Shown: one piece after another, positions 16,657 to 25,318 of the stretch | How positions within the stretch are numbered: the stretch's first letter is position 1 | Layout of the letters: each line of letters starts with the position of its first letter | Assembly: GCF_041434935.1 (NCBI RefSeq) | Contig: NZ_CP107964.1 | Coordinates: 8,849,001 to 8,913,000, forward strand | DNA from: Kitasatospora sp. NBC_00374 | GTDB taxonomy: Bacteria > Actinomycetota > Actinomycetes > Streptomycetales > Streptomycetaceae | DNA: 64,000 nucleotides | Reading direction: 5' to 3' | Made by a program: the position numbers and the translations under genes | Notes under the pieces: model-generated | The model's database searches: none | Seen by the model: the letters and a program-made list of their open reading frames with translations, nothing else | What the model was told of the DNA's origin: nothing

Positions 16657-16769
16657 GGAGCTGACGACCCGACACCGCGACGGGGCCCCCGGCCGCGGAC
16701 CATCCGCCGAGCGTCGTTCCCGCCGAGGCACACCGCGCGGTGGACAGCCGGAAGGCCGCCACCCGCAGG

Positions 16770-16934
16770 TGACGCACTCACCTCGGCCGCCACCGCTGGG
16801 TGATCGAGAGGACCGTCGCTTGGCTCGGCGGATTCCGTCGGCGCCACCGCTGATACGAACGCAAAGCCGACCACTTCGCAGCCTTCGCCACCATCGCCGC
16901 CACCTTCATCTGCCACCGCAGGCTCACCAAATGA
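16770..16934 (+). pseudogene. IS5-family transposase, C-terminal scrap
   Basis: The frame reads RHRWVIERTVAWLGGFRRRHR, a stop (TGA), then YERKADHFAAFATIAATFICHRRLTK and a final stop. This is the conserved E-containing C-terminal motif of IS5-type DDE transposases (R-W-x-x-E-R-T). The rest of the gene is absent and one internal stop is present, so it is a dead relic. Confidence 0.75.
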
Positions 16935-17526
16935 GATGACTTCTAATCAGCACCTCCCGCGCAATGGGGAAGCTCGACGCCGACCAGGAACCGGCAGCGG
17001 ACACCGCTCAGGCACCCAACTCCTGACCCCTGTAGCCCGTGGCCGCGAAATCCCCCTCGCGGCTACGGCTCTGGTTCGGAAGCTCGCCGACCGCGCCGGT
17101 CAGGCCGCCCCGGCCGGACCGGCACGTGTGCCGGGCCCGGCCTGTTCGGTTCACCTGCATGTGCGGCGGCCGACCTGTTTGGCAGATGTGGCCTTCCTCC
17201 CGGCGCCAGGAACTGTCTTCTGAGCGGAAGCGGCGGTCTTCTTCGCTGCCGGAGCGGTGGTGGTCCTCTTCGCCGCAGCCGTGCTCCTCCTCGCGGGTGA
17301 TCCTCCCGGCGTGGAACCGGCCGTCCCGACACGGCAGGCCGCTGCGCCCTGCCAGGTGTCGCGCGCCAGAGGGCTCGCGCGGAAGGCCAGCACCGTCGAA
17401 GGGACGGCGCCGGCCTTTCCGCTGCCTGTCGCCCGAGTGTGGCGAGGGCGGTGTGTACGGCGCGGCAGGGTTCCTCGGCGCGCAGCCGGCACGGACATCG
17501 GCCCCGGCGCGGTCGGCCGTGGCGGC
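16935..17526. other. Intergenic region, mostly featureless
   Basis: No supported gene. On the minus strand an open frame ending at 17151 finishes with a Lys/Ala/Thr-rich tail (AAKRTTTAPAAKKTAASAQK). It resembles the basic C-terminal tail of actinobacterial HU/histone-like proteins, but nothing upstream of it looks like the folded domain. It may be a degraded tail only. Confidence 0.35.
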
Positions 17527-18522
17527 TCAGGCCGTCGCCGGTGCGCTGACCGGCTTGGCGAACGGCGCGGCGATCAGCGCGGCGATCCGGTGCCGCCGCC
17601 ACAGCAGCCAGTACAGGCCGGAGACACTCGACCACGGGTACGTGTCACTGAACCCGCCCAACGCGGCGAAGTGCGGTGCGGCCGCAGCGTGCCGGCCCGA
17701 CAAGGCGAAGGCGGCGGCCAGAGCGGTGTGGGCCTTGATCCAGCTGAAGCCCGGCCGGAAGTCCGGGTGCCACACGGAGGCTGCGGCCGCCTTGGCCAGG
17801 GTCTCGCGTACCCCCGGCCGCCCCCAGTAGGTGAGGTCAGCCTTCTCCGCTGCCCACATCCAGTGCTCCAGGTGGGCCTCCACCGTGATCAGGTGCCCGA
17901 GCCCGCCGGGGGCGGCTGTGCGCCCGCACTTGCGGGCGAACGCGTGTGCCGCCTCCCAGTTGCCGCCCCACTTCGGGCAGAGCTGCTGCAGGAACTGGCT
18001 CTGCGCGCGGTAGTGGCGCGGGTCCACCGCGGCGAGGCTGTCGTAACGGCGGCGTGCCTCGCCCTGGCCGAGTTGCAGCCCGCGGGCGGTCATCAGCTGC
18101 AGGTACCAGCCGAGCGTGTGGCCCGGGTCGACGCTCACGGCATCGGCCAGCAGCAGTTCGGCCTGCCGCAGGTGCCCGTGGAACCGGGTGAACTGCTCGC
18201 GCGAGACGTACCGGGCCCGTGCGTGGGTCCGGATCCGCCAGCCGGTTGCGATGTGGTGGTGGGCCAGCAGGGACCGTGCCAGCACTTTGTCGGGGCCCTC
18301 GCCGGATGCGGCCAGGGCCGCCTCCAGCATGGTGTCGGCGCCCGGACTCTCCGCGACGACCTGGGAGGCGACCGCCGCGTCGTCGCCGTCCAGGCCGGCG
18401 AACACCGTGCTGACGGAAGACCAGTTCCCCGCGACGGCGGCCGAGCGCAGCCGGGCGAGCTCGGGGAAGGCGGCGTGCGGGGCGTGGACCGGCCCGGTGA
18501 GCAGTGCGGTGATGGAAGGCAT
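17527..18522 (-). CDS. Hypothetical protein, DUF4034-like
   Basis: 331 residues from the ATG at 18522 (MPSITALLTGPVHAPHAAF); the frame stays open upstream, and 18552 is another possible start. All-helical, TPR-like composition. It carries FPELARLRSAAVAGNWSSVSTVFAGL near the start and repeated blocks such as GWYLQLMTARGLQLGQGEARRRYDSL and CPKWGGNWEAAHAFARKC, reminiscent of DUF4034 proteins. No signal peptide or membrane segment, so cytosolic. Function unknown. It is divergent from 18826-19641 with ~300 bp between starts, and that gap holds nothing else recognisable. Confidence 0.75.
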   Translation of the reverse strand: MPSITALLTGPVHAPHAAFPELARLRSAAVAGNWSSVSTVFAGLDGDDAAVASQVVAESPGADTMLEAALAASGEGPDKVLARSLLAHHHIATGWRIRTHARARYVSREQFTRFHGHLRQAELLLADAVSVDPGHTLGWYLQLMTARGLQLGQGEARRRYDSLAAVDPRHYRAQSQFLQQLCPKWGGNWEAAHAFARKCGRTAAPGGLGHLITVEAHLEHWMWAAEKADLTYWGRPGVRETLAKAAAASVWHPDFRPGFSWIKAHTALAAAFALSGRHAAAAPHFAALGGFSDTYPWSSVSGLYWLLWRRHRIAALIAAPFAKPVSAPATA

Positions 18523-18825
18523 GCGCAGGATCGTAGGACCGGTGGTGATCATTCCCCGTGGCTGGCTGCCGGTCGTGCATGCCGGCCGCCTCACCCGGGA
18601 CTGCCGTCGCCACCTGCGTGCACCGGAGAAGAGCGAACTGTCCGCACCACAGCGCACCTTGGCCGTCGTGCCGATCCGCTTCTGCGCAGTCATCGCCAGG
18701 GCGAACGTCGCCTGAGCTTGTGCTTTAAGGCCGGACCGGGCCAGTAGCGACGTGCGGCACCGGGTCGCTAACCGCCCCGAACAAATCCGCTGGCACCGAG
18801 ACCTTCAGATGACAAGACTGCACTG

Positions 18826-19641
18826 GTGACGACCCTGCCGCCGTTGCCCGGCCCGTTCCCTCTGCCGGTACAGGACCCGCGTGCCCGCGACGTCGTCCTC
18901 GACTATGCGGACATGCACGCCCTGGTGGCCGACCTCGCTCTGCCCAACGGCGCGTCGATGTACGTCATGAGCGCGCTGGAAACGTCCCGCGAGCTCATCC
19001 GACACTCCTACTACCGGTACGAGTTCGCCACCGTCGCCGTCACGCATTCCCTGCTCGCCCTGGAGAACGTCCTCGCCGAGCGTCTGGCCATCGACAAGCC
19101 ACTGCGGCACCTGATCGAGCGGGCCGCCGACGCGGGGCTCATCACGGCAGGCCTCGCCGCCGAACTCGACCGCAGCCGACTGCTGCGAGACAGGCTCACG
19201 CAGGGCTCCGTGACAAGTGCCGCTCTCCTACAGGCCCAAGCCGTCGCAATGGTGCGTGCCGTCTTCGATGCCGTCTCCCTGCTCCTTCGCCTACCGTCCG
19301 CGGCAGAGACGACAGCCGTCCGCATGAGCGGAGCACAGCCTGAAGACCGACTCGCCCGGTTGTCGGAGGAACATCGGCGCGCTCTGTTCCCCGACGGCTT
19401 CCGCGGCGTGGACATTGTGGGCGTGGAGCTGATCCTCTTGGACGCCAACGTCGCCGGCCTCATCCAGAGGGAGCTGAACGGCGGGCTCGACGACAACGGC
19501 ATCGCCAACCTCTGGTCGTGCATCGCCGACCTCGACAAGATCGTTCCCCTGATCAACTCGGCTTACTGCGCCTCCTACTTCGCGAAACTTCGGACGCTTG
19601 CCAAGCTCGCAGCAACACGCTACATCCCCACTGCGACCTGA
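18826..19641 (+). CDS. Hypothetical helical protein, HEPN-like
   Basis: 271 residues from a GTG at 18826. The middle region (EFATVAVTHSLLALENVLAERL... LRHLIERAADAGLITAGLAAELDRSRLLRDRLTQG) has the layout of HEPN-type helical domains: a helix with A..AlE..L, then a helix ending in an LRN/LRxxH-like turn. Here the usual R-x(4-6)-H catalytic motif is absent (LLRDRLTQG), so if it is a HEPN relative it is probably not an active RNase. The C-terminal ~90 residues are a second helical unit. No family assignment is certain; intracellular by composition. Confidence 0.6.
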   Translation: MTTLPPLPGPFPLPVQDPRARDVVLDYADMHALVADLALPNGASMYVMSALETSRELIRHSYYRYEFATVAVTHSLLALENVLAERLAIDKPLRHLIERAADAGLITAGLAAELDRSRLLRDRLTQGSVTSAALLQAQAVAMVRAVFDAVSLLLRLPSAAETTAVRMSGAQPEDRLARLSEEHRRALFPDGFRGVDIVGVELILLDANVAGLIQRELNGGLDDNGIANLWSCIADLDKIVPLINSAYCASYFAKLRTLAKLAATRYIPTAT

Positions 19642-19689
19642 CCCGTGGAGTCGAAATTGCAATCTCCCACGACCCTCGTCGGGATCTGA

Positions 19690-19921
19690 CCCGGTCGCGT
19701 TCGATGATGCTCCCGGGGCGTCTGACGATCTTGCCCACGTCGTAGCGGGCGGCGGGCTGCTTGTTCTTCGAGCCGAGTGGTCGGCCTGGGCCCGGCCGGG
19801 TCGGTTTCGGCACTCGGGCCGGGCAGGGCAAGGTCGCGCGGAGGTTCCTGAACCCACGGCGGACGCGGGCTGGGGTGAGCCTGTGCGGTTCGGCTGGTCG
19901 TTCCCAGGAGCGGCGGACGTC
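19690..19921 (-). pseudogene. IS701-like transposase C-terminal relic
   Basis: The minus frame reads SWERPAEPHRLTPARVRRGF, then RNLRATLPCPARVPKPTRPG and PGRPLGSKNKQPAARYDVGK. This is the typical tail of the streptomycete IS701/NF041680-type transposases, ending in the basic GRPxGSKNxxPAxRYDVGK signature. The catalytic part is gone and there is no start, so it is a leftover piece. It overlaps the end of the region after the HEPN-like gene. Confidence 0.65.
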
Positions 19922-20430
19922 CTCGCCACGGGACGCCGCTCGACCGCACCTGGCGCGCTCGGCAACGGGACGCTACACTGGCGGATGGCCTAACAGGGGT
20001 GCTTGCCTGGAGACTCGGCAAGTTCAGCATTCTGCCACCACCTGGCCTCCTTCACGGAACGCCTGACCCATCCCCTCACAGGCCTGACAGGCACGGTCCA
20101 GCCACACCGCCGAGCCCGTCCCGCCCAGGCCCCGCCCGATGCCGCCCGGGAACCCCACAGCGGCACAGATCTTGCGAGCGTTCAGGGCCCAGGCCACACA
20201 GGGCGGAACTCGCAGCGATCCCCGCCGTGCCCGATCGCGGTCGCGCGTGACACGTGCAGCCTCGGCGGCCGCGTGGACCGAGACAAAACCGCGCAGCCAC
20301 CGGGCAGACCCGTATGCCGGCACCTCGCCGACCGGGGCACACCGCTCTGAACACCGCTCTGACCAGTGACGGCAGCGCCCATTGGAGGCTGCCGCACCCC
20401 TCAACACCACATCAACCGGAGTACCTTCTC
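19922..20430. other. Leader/intergenic region before accessory rho
   Basis: No gene supported. The frame of rho stays open upstream to 20254, but the codons there encode Arg/Pro-rich sequence without a ribosome-binding site and are best read as untranslated leader. Confidence 0.45.
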
Positions 20431-21843
20431 GTGACCACAGCAACCGAACCCTCAACCACCCCCCGGACCACCAAGTCCGAGCCGAACGCGACGACCGACC
20501 TGGACAGCCTGCTGAAGCCCGACCTCCAGCAACTCGCCTCGACGCTCGGCGTCCCCGGCGCCGCCCGGCTGCGCAAGGGCGAGCTCGTAGAGGCGATCAC
20601 CATCACGCGCTCCGCCGGCCGTCCGGCAACCGGCCACCGACCAGTCAGCCCCGGTGCTCGACCTACCCCGCCGGCGCAGCGCACCCGCAGCCGGTCGCAG
20701 GTGCCCGCCGCTGCGGACGGCGACCTCGTACCGGTCGCCGGCGTCCTGGACATCCGCGACGGCCACACCGTTCTGCGTACCTCCGGATACCTTCCCGGCC
20801 CCGCCGACCAGCACGTGTCCACCGCCCAGGTCCGGGCCCTCGGCCTGCGGCCCGGTGACGTCCTGACCGGAGCCACCCGCCCCCACACCACTGCCGATAA
20901 CCGGCCGTCCTTGGCCCGCATCGACACCGTCAACGGCCGCGCCGCAGGCGAGCCCCAACTCCGGCCCGCATTCACCGAACTGACGCCGCTGTACCCGCAG
21001 GAGCGTCTGCACCTCGAAACGGACCCGAAGCACCTGACAGGCCGAGTCATCGACCTCATCGCCCCGATCGGCAAGGGCCAGCGCGGCCTGCTCGTCGCCC
21101 CGCCGAAGACCGGCAAGACAATGATCATGCAAGCCGTCGCGGCAGCGGTCACCCGCAACCATCCCGAGGCCCACCTGATGGTCGTCCTGGTCGACGAGCG
21201 CCCAGAGGAAGTCACCGACATGCAGCGCTCCGTGAAGGGCGAGGTCATCGCCTCCACGTTCGACCGGCCCGCCCGCGACCACATCGCCATCGTCGAACTC
21301 GCCATCGAGCGCGCCAAGCGCCTCGTCGAACTCGGCCACGACGTCGTCGTCCTGCTCGACTCGATCACCCGGCTCGCCCGCGCCTACAACACCGCAGCCC
21401 CCGCCACCGGCCGCACCCTCACCGGCGGCCTCGACTCCGCCGCGATCCACCATCCGAAGAAGCTCTTCGGCGCAGCGCGCAACATCGAGAACGGCGGCTC
21501 ACTGACGATCGTGGCCACCGCCCTCGTGGACACCGGCTCCCGCATGGACGACCTGATCTTCGAGGAGTTCAAGAGCACCGGCAACATGGAGCTGCGACTG
21601 GACCGCCGCCTCGCCGACAAGCGCCTCTACCCGGCCGTCGACGTCCGCGCGTCCGGCACCCGCCGCGAGGAACTCCTCCTCGGCCCCGCCCGTACCTCCG
21701 CCACCTGGACCCTGCGCCGGGTCCTCAGCGGCCTGGACACCCAGCCTGCCACCGAGCTGCTCCTCGACCGGTTGAAGCGAACCGAAAGCAACTCCGACCT
21801 CCTCCGCCAGGTGATCGCCAATTCGCCCGCCCGCGCAGCGTGA
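20431..21843 (+). CDS. rho: Transcription termination factor Rho, short accessory paralogue
   Basis: 470 residues from a GTG at 20431, GGAG nine bases upstream. Rho N-domain: LDSLLKPDLQQLASTLGVPGAARLRKGELVEAI. RNA-binding cold-shock-like domain: VAGVLDIRDGHTVLRTSGYLPGPADQHVSTAQVRALGLRPGD. The RecA-like motor is complete: Walker A APPKTGKT (about residue 224), DERPEEVTDMQRSV, the Walker B/arginine region VVVLLDSITRLARAYN, and R-loop segments TGGLDSAAIHHPKKLFGAARN and TGNMELRLDR. It lacks the long Arg/Asn-rich insertion usual in the housekeeping streptomycete Rho, so it is probably a second copy in the genome. It stands alone among hypothetical and IS genes. Expected role: hexameric RNA helicase/translocase; a special target set is inference. 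Confidence 0.9.
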   Translation: MTTATEPSTTPRTTKSEPNATTDLDSLLKPDLQQLASTLGVPGAARLRKGELVEAITITRSAGRPATGHRPVSPGARPTPPAQRTRSRSQVPAAADGDLVPVAGVLDIRDGHTVLRTSGYLPGPADQHVSTAQVRALGLRPGDVLTGATRPHTTADNRPSLARIDTVNGRAAGEPQLRPAFTELTPLYPQERLHLETDPKHLTGRVIDLIAPIGKGQRGLLVAPPKTGKTMIMQAVAAAVTRNHPEAHLMVVLVDERPEEVTDMQRSVKGEVIASTFDRPARDHIAIVELAIERAKRLVELGHDVVVLLDSITRLARAYNTAAPATGRTLTGGLDSAAIHHPKKLFGAARNIENGGSLTIVATALVDTGSRMDDLIFEEFKSTGNMELRLDRRLADKRLYPAVDVRASGTRREELLLGPARTSATWTLRRVLSGLDTQPATELLLDRLKRTESNSDLLRQVIANSPARAA

Positions 21844-21918
21844 CCGGTCGGGAAGCCGCCGACCAGAGCGGCCGCGCGGGCAGAGGCCGACCGGGACTGC
21901 GGAGGTCACGCCGGGAGC

Positions 21919-22227
21919 GTGGACCACGAAGCGCTGCACAGCCGACAGGAACCCAACCGGGGCGGGCCCGCTACCGGCGACCACCTGCCAGGCCCCAGCC
22001 ACGTGGCATCGGGCCTCCTCGTGCGAACTGGTGAGTGCACGGCGCCCGTCGCCGACCGTGTCTCGACCCTGCCCGACGGCCAAGACGGCTACGAGGCGGC
22101 CTACCAGGCCCGCCTGGAGGACTTCGCGATCCGCCACCGCGAGCGGCTGCAGCACCTGTTCACCCGATACGGCCCCCAGGGCGAGCCCGGTTCGCCCGGC
22201 CGGATCGAGATCCTCGACCCCCCATGA
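21919..22227 (+). CDS. Small hypothetical protein downstream of rho
   Basis: 102 residues. The C-terminal half (DGQDGYEAAYQARLEDFAIRHRERLQHLFTRYGPQGEPGSPGRIEILDPP) looks like genuine protein: balanced charge and an amphipathic helix. The N-terminal half is less convincing and the start is uncertain. Same strand as rho, 75 bp after its stop. No family recognised. Confidence 0.45.
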   Translation: MDHEALHSRQEPNRGGPATGDHLPGPSHVASGLLVRTGECTAPVADRVSTLPDGQDGYEAAYQARLEDFAIRHRERLQHLFTRYGPQGEPGSPGRIEILDPP

Positions 22228-22923
22228 GCCTGCCCCTGTGGGTGTGACCTTATCTCGCGGCATGAGCGTGAATCGGCGTGTTTTCGGGGTTTCCGGCCTC
22301 CGCATCCGGATTGGTCCAACCACTGCGAGGGCTGAGCCGCTCCGTGCGGACCGTGTCCGGGGTGTCCGTGCGTTCCGGGTTCGGTGACGCATGGTGGTCG
22401 TTCTCCCGGCCGCCGGGGCCCTCTCGGGGCCGCCGGGCGCGGTCCGGTCACCCCGTTGAATTGACGGGTCGTCGTGAATGCCCGCCGTATTCCGCTCCCG
22501 AACGCGGCTGCTATTCCTTCGGGAAGAGCCGGTCGGGCGGTCCAGGATTTCCGGTGGATACCTGTCGGGACTCCCGGTCGCGGCCTCGGGGGCGGTGTTG
22601 GCGGTGGTCCGTCCCGGGCGACCTCCGCCCGGCCTGGCGCTGCGCCGCCCTGCCCGCAGCTGCGCGCCCGGTCCGCCGCTGGCCTGCCCCGTCCCGGTCT
22701 GCCGCCGTCCGCCGTCCGGGCCGCCGGGTGCCGAACTTCGAGTAGATGCTGTACGGCAACGCCGTGCTGCTGTGCGTCTGCCTGCACCGGTGGCGGGCCG
22801 TCGGCGATCGACGGCCGTGCCCCGTTCCGCTCCGGCTTGTCCGTCCGCACTCCCGGCAGCTCCTGGCGGGCGGGATGTGCAGAGGGGTTGGAACCGGGAG
22901 GGGGGTGGTGCCGTCCTGCGGGT
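22228..22923. other. Intergenic region, no supported gene
   Basis: About 700 bp with open frames on both strands but no plausible start plus protein. Several short GC-rich inverted repeats are present, none distinctive. Confidence 0.45.
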
Positions 22924-23280
22924 GTGGAAAGACGGTCAATCGGGTGCTTGGCACCGGCGCTGCTGACGGTGTCGGCCGCGCTGATGCTGTCCAGCACGCT
23001 CTTCACCGCGGAAGCGGAGGGTCCACTCTTCGCGGGCTTCCACGACAACACCTCCGACGTCGCGGCGCTGCTCCTGGGGTCTGGCGTGCTGCTGCTGTTC
23101 GCCGGAACGGCCGTCGGCATACGAGCATCCGGGCGCGGCCGGATCGCAGTCGCCATGGTCGCGGTGACGCTGCTGATGTTCGGCGCGTTCCGGGTGGCGG
23201 CGGTAGCGCCGATGCTGAGCTGCGACGGCAGCCGGATCGCCCAGCAGGCGGACGGCTCGTACACCTGCGTGGACGGCTGA
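22924..23280 (+). CDS. Small membrane protein
   Basis: 118 residues from a GTG at 22924. Three hydrophobic segments: CLAPALLTVSAALMLSSTLF, VAALLLGSGVLLLFAGTAVGI and IAVAMVAVTLLMFGAFRVAAV. A short extracytoplasmic tail with two cysteines (LSCDGSRIAQQADGSYTCVDG) could form a disulphide. The start is uncertain: a purine-rich stretch lies 15-20 bases upstream, and a later TTG or ATG could be used. Function unknown. The next 320 bp before the convergent gene hold nothing recognisable. Confidence 0.6.
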   Translation: MERRSIGCLAPALLTVSAALMLSSTLFTAEAEGPLFAGFHDNTSDVAALLLGSGVLLLFAGTAVGIRASGRGRIAVAMVAVTLLMFGAFRVAAVAPMLSCDGSRIAQQADGSYTCVDG

Positions 23281-23605
23281 GCCACCTTGAGTGCCGGGCG
23301 CAGCCCGGCTGCGCCTGCCCGCCGGGATTCCCGGTCGCGGTGTCGGCGGTGTCGCCGGCCCGGTGGTGGCCGTCGTCCCGGCCTGCCGCAGCCGCCGGGC
23401 CGGCACCCCACCGCGACTGTCAGGCCCCTGCGGCCTGGCGGGTGCCGGGGTTGTCACACCGTTTCGGTCACTGGGTGTTTGTGCTGGTCGGAGGGTGTGT
23501 CAGTGACTGGAGTGACTGAGGTTCGGGGTTGGTGTTGGGACGTCCTCTCTTCGGACTGCTGCGTCCGGCCTCCGTGCCATGTCCGGGGCGGGCGGGGGTG
23601 GTTGA

Positions 23606-24151
23606 TCAGGTCGTGTCGTGTTCCTGCTCCTTGTCCTTGGGTCCGGTTTTGGTGTGCTGCGCTTGGAGGAAGGCGTGTCCGGCTTCGTGGAGGGTGTATT
23701 TGTGCCTCGGTGTGGGGTTGCCGGTGGGGCCGGCGCTCCAGAGCAGGCGCCCGCTGTCGGCGTCGACCGGGGGCGCGCCAGCGATGCCGGGGCCGCGGGT
23801 TGTGGCCGTGACGCGTACGTGGGCGCAGACGATGGACCCCTCGTTCTGGCCGGAGGCCAGGATCAGGCACAGCGGTGGCCGGTGCACGGGATCGTGGATG
23901 AGGCCCGCCGCGTGGGTCAGCAGCCGTTCGCGCTCGTCGGGGTCCGCAGGGCGGATGGTCAGCGGCCCGAAGCCTTCGTGCAGGTTCACGGCCAGCACGC
24001 CGTCGAACCAGACATCGATCGTCTCCTCGCCTTCGTGCCAGGCGGCGCTGCGCAGCAGCAGCGTCATGTGGCTGACGGTGTAGTGCCACAGGCGGAAGTA
24101 CCGCTCCATGGGGAAGCTCGTCGACGCGGGTTCCGGGGCTTGATCACTCAT
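23606..24151 (-). CDS. Hypothetical protein, 181 aa
   Basis: Start ATG at 24151 (MSDQAPEPASTSFPMERYFRLW). The first ~120 residues look like an alpha/beta domain that starts with MERYFRLWHYTVSHMTLLLRSA and has INVWF-like beta strands (ETIDVWFDGVLAVNLHEGF, LCLILASGQNEGSIVCAHVRVTA). The tail is Lys/Glu/Thr-rich. The pattern resembles small streptomycete proteins of unknown function; I cannot name a family. Monocistronic; the 170 bp to the next gene are empty. Confidence 0.65.
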   Translation of the reverse strand: MSDQAPEPASTSFPMERYFRLWHYTVSHMTLLLRSAAWHEGEETIDVWFDGVLAVNLHEGFGPLTIRPADPDERERLLTHAAGLIHDPVHRPPLCLILASGQNEGSIVCAHVRVTATTRGPGIAGAPPVDADSGRLLWSAGPTGNPTPRHKYTLHEAGHAFLQAQHTKTGPKDKEQEHDTT

Positions 24152-24323
24152 CGCCCCATGATCACGGAACGCGTACCGCAAGGACAAGGTGCCGCCGCTC
24201 GCCGGCCCTGACCCGCCGCAGCGGCCGTCGTGCCGCCCGCCGCTGCGCCCGAGCCGTGCTGCTGGCCGTGGCCCGGTGGGACAAGCCCCGGTCGCTGCCG
24301 GGCTGTCCTGTCTCAGCGAGGTT

Positions 24324-24911
24324 TCACCAGTCTCGCTGGAGATTGACGACCGCGCTGCTCGTCTCGCCGAAGTTCGACTGGTCGCCCGCGGCGGCGATGA
24401 GGGCCGCCAAGCCGTCGAGGTGGCGGTCGAGGCCGAAGGTGAACAGGGATTCGGCGGACAGGTCCAGGCCGGGGTCGGTGCGGGCGGTGGTGAACGCCGG
24501 GAAGGTGCCGTCCGACAGCAGCGCGGCCATCCGGGCCTCCTGGACCTGCATCCACTGGTCGCTGGTGACACCGCTGGCGTGACCCGCCTCCTGTTCCGCC
24601 GCGAGGTCGACCGCGCAGCCCCGGACGAATCCGAAGAGCGAGACCGCCGCGTGCATGCGGGCGCCGGCGTCGAGGCCGAGGCCCTCCAGTGCCGCCAGGG
24701 CCCATTCGATATGGCGCATGCCGTTCGGTGCGAGCAGCGGCCGGGTGAGGTTCATCGTGGCCGCCAGCCAGGGGTGCTCCTGGTAGAGCCGCCACTGCGC
24801 CCGGGCCGAGAGGTCCAGGCAGGACCGCCAGTGCGGCGGGGCCGGGGTTGGCAGCTGCGCCTGCGCGTAGGCCGCGTCGACCATCAGCGCGAGGAGCTGG
24901 TCCCACGGGCC
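24324..24911 (-). pseudogene. TetR regulator lacking its DNA-binding half
   Basis: From LLALMVDAAYAQ onward the protein is the C-terminal (ligand/dimer) domain of a tetracycline-repressor-type regulator: SARAQWRLYQEHPWLAATM, MRHIEWALAALEGLGLDAG, LFGFVRGCAVDLAAE and a final LDRHLDGLAALIAA. The helix-turn-helix that should precede it is absent. At about 24912 the sequence switches to the second copy of the dispersed repeat. The remaining frame upstream on this strand is only the antisense of that repeat. It cannot bind DNA as it stands. Confidence 0.75.
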
Positions 24912-24914
24912 GTG

Positions 24915-25202
24915 CCCTCGGCCCCCAGCAGCGCCCCCAGGGCCGCCAGTAGCCGCCCTGGAGCCACCTCGCCGCCGTCCCGGCCCCACCGGCTCACCCC
25001 GGACGCCCCACAGCCTGCCCTGCGGCCCGCCGGGCAGGCCGCCGACGCCTTCGCCGCGCTGCGCCACATCCGCGCCCCGGCCGCCGTCCTGGAGAACGCG
25101 CTCTACCACGCCCAGGCCCTCGTCGAGCAGCCCCACGCTGGCCCGCTCCTCCTGGAGGCCGCCGAGGGCCTGGGCGCCGTCAGAACCTGCATTCCGGCCT
25201 AG
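24915..25202 (+). repeat. Copy 2 of the dispersed coding repeat
   Basis: Closely matches 6895-7146. The plus-strand frame encodes APSSAPRAASSRPGATSPPS, a Pro-rich linker, QAADAFAALRHIRAPAAVLE and PLLLEAAEGLGAV, stopping at 25202. No start codon with a ribosome-binding site is evident, so this copy is probably an untranslated or fused fragment. Its left edge coincides with the truncation point of the TetR gene on the other strand. Confidence 0.7.
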
Positions 25203-25318
25203 CCGCGACCGCTTACCGCCTCCTGAACCGACGTCGAAGTGCGGCCCGTTCTCGTGAACAGAGCTACGCGCCCGGCCTCGGCCGTGCCTGCGGCCTTCCC
25301 CTCCCCCGAAAGGTGGCC

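Noticed and set aside
14608..16731. 707-codon minus-strand open frame across tetR and the hydrolase
   Set aside because: Contradicts the well-supported tetR frame and the plus-strand hydrolase; composition is antisense-like.
17151..17498. HU/histone-like gene from the Lys/Ala-rich tail
   Set aside because: Only a basic low-complexity tail is visible; no HU fold, start or ribosome-binding site.
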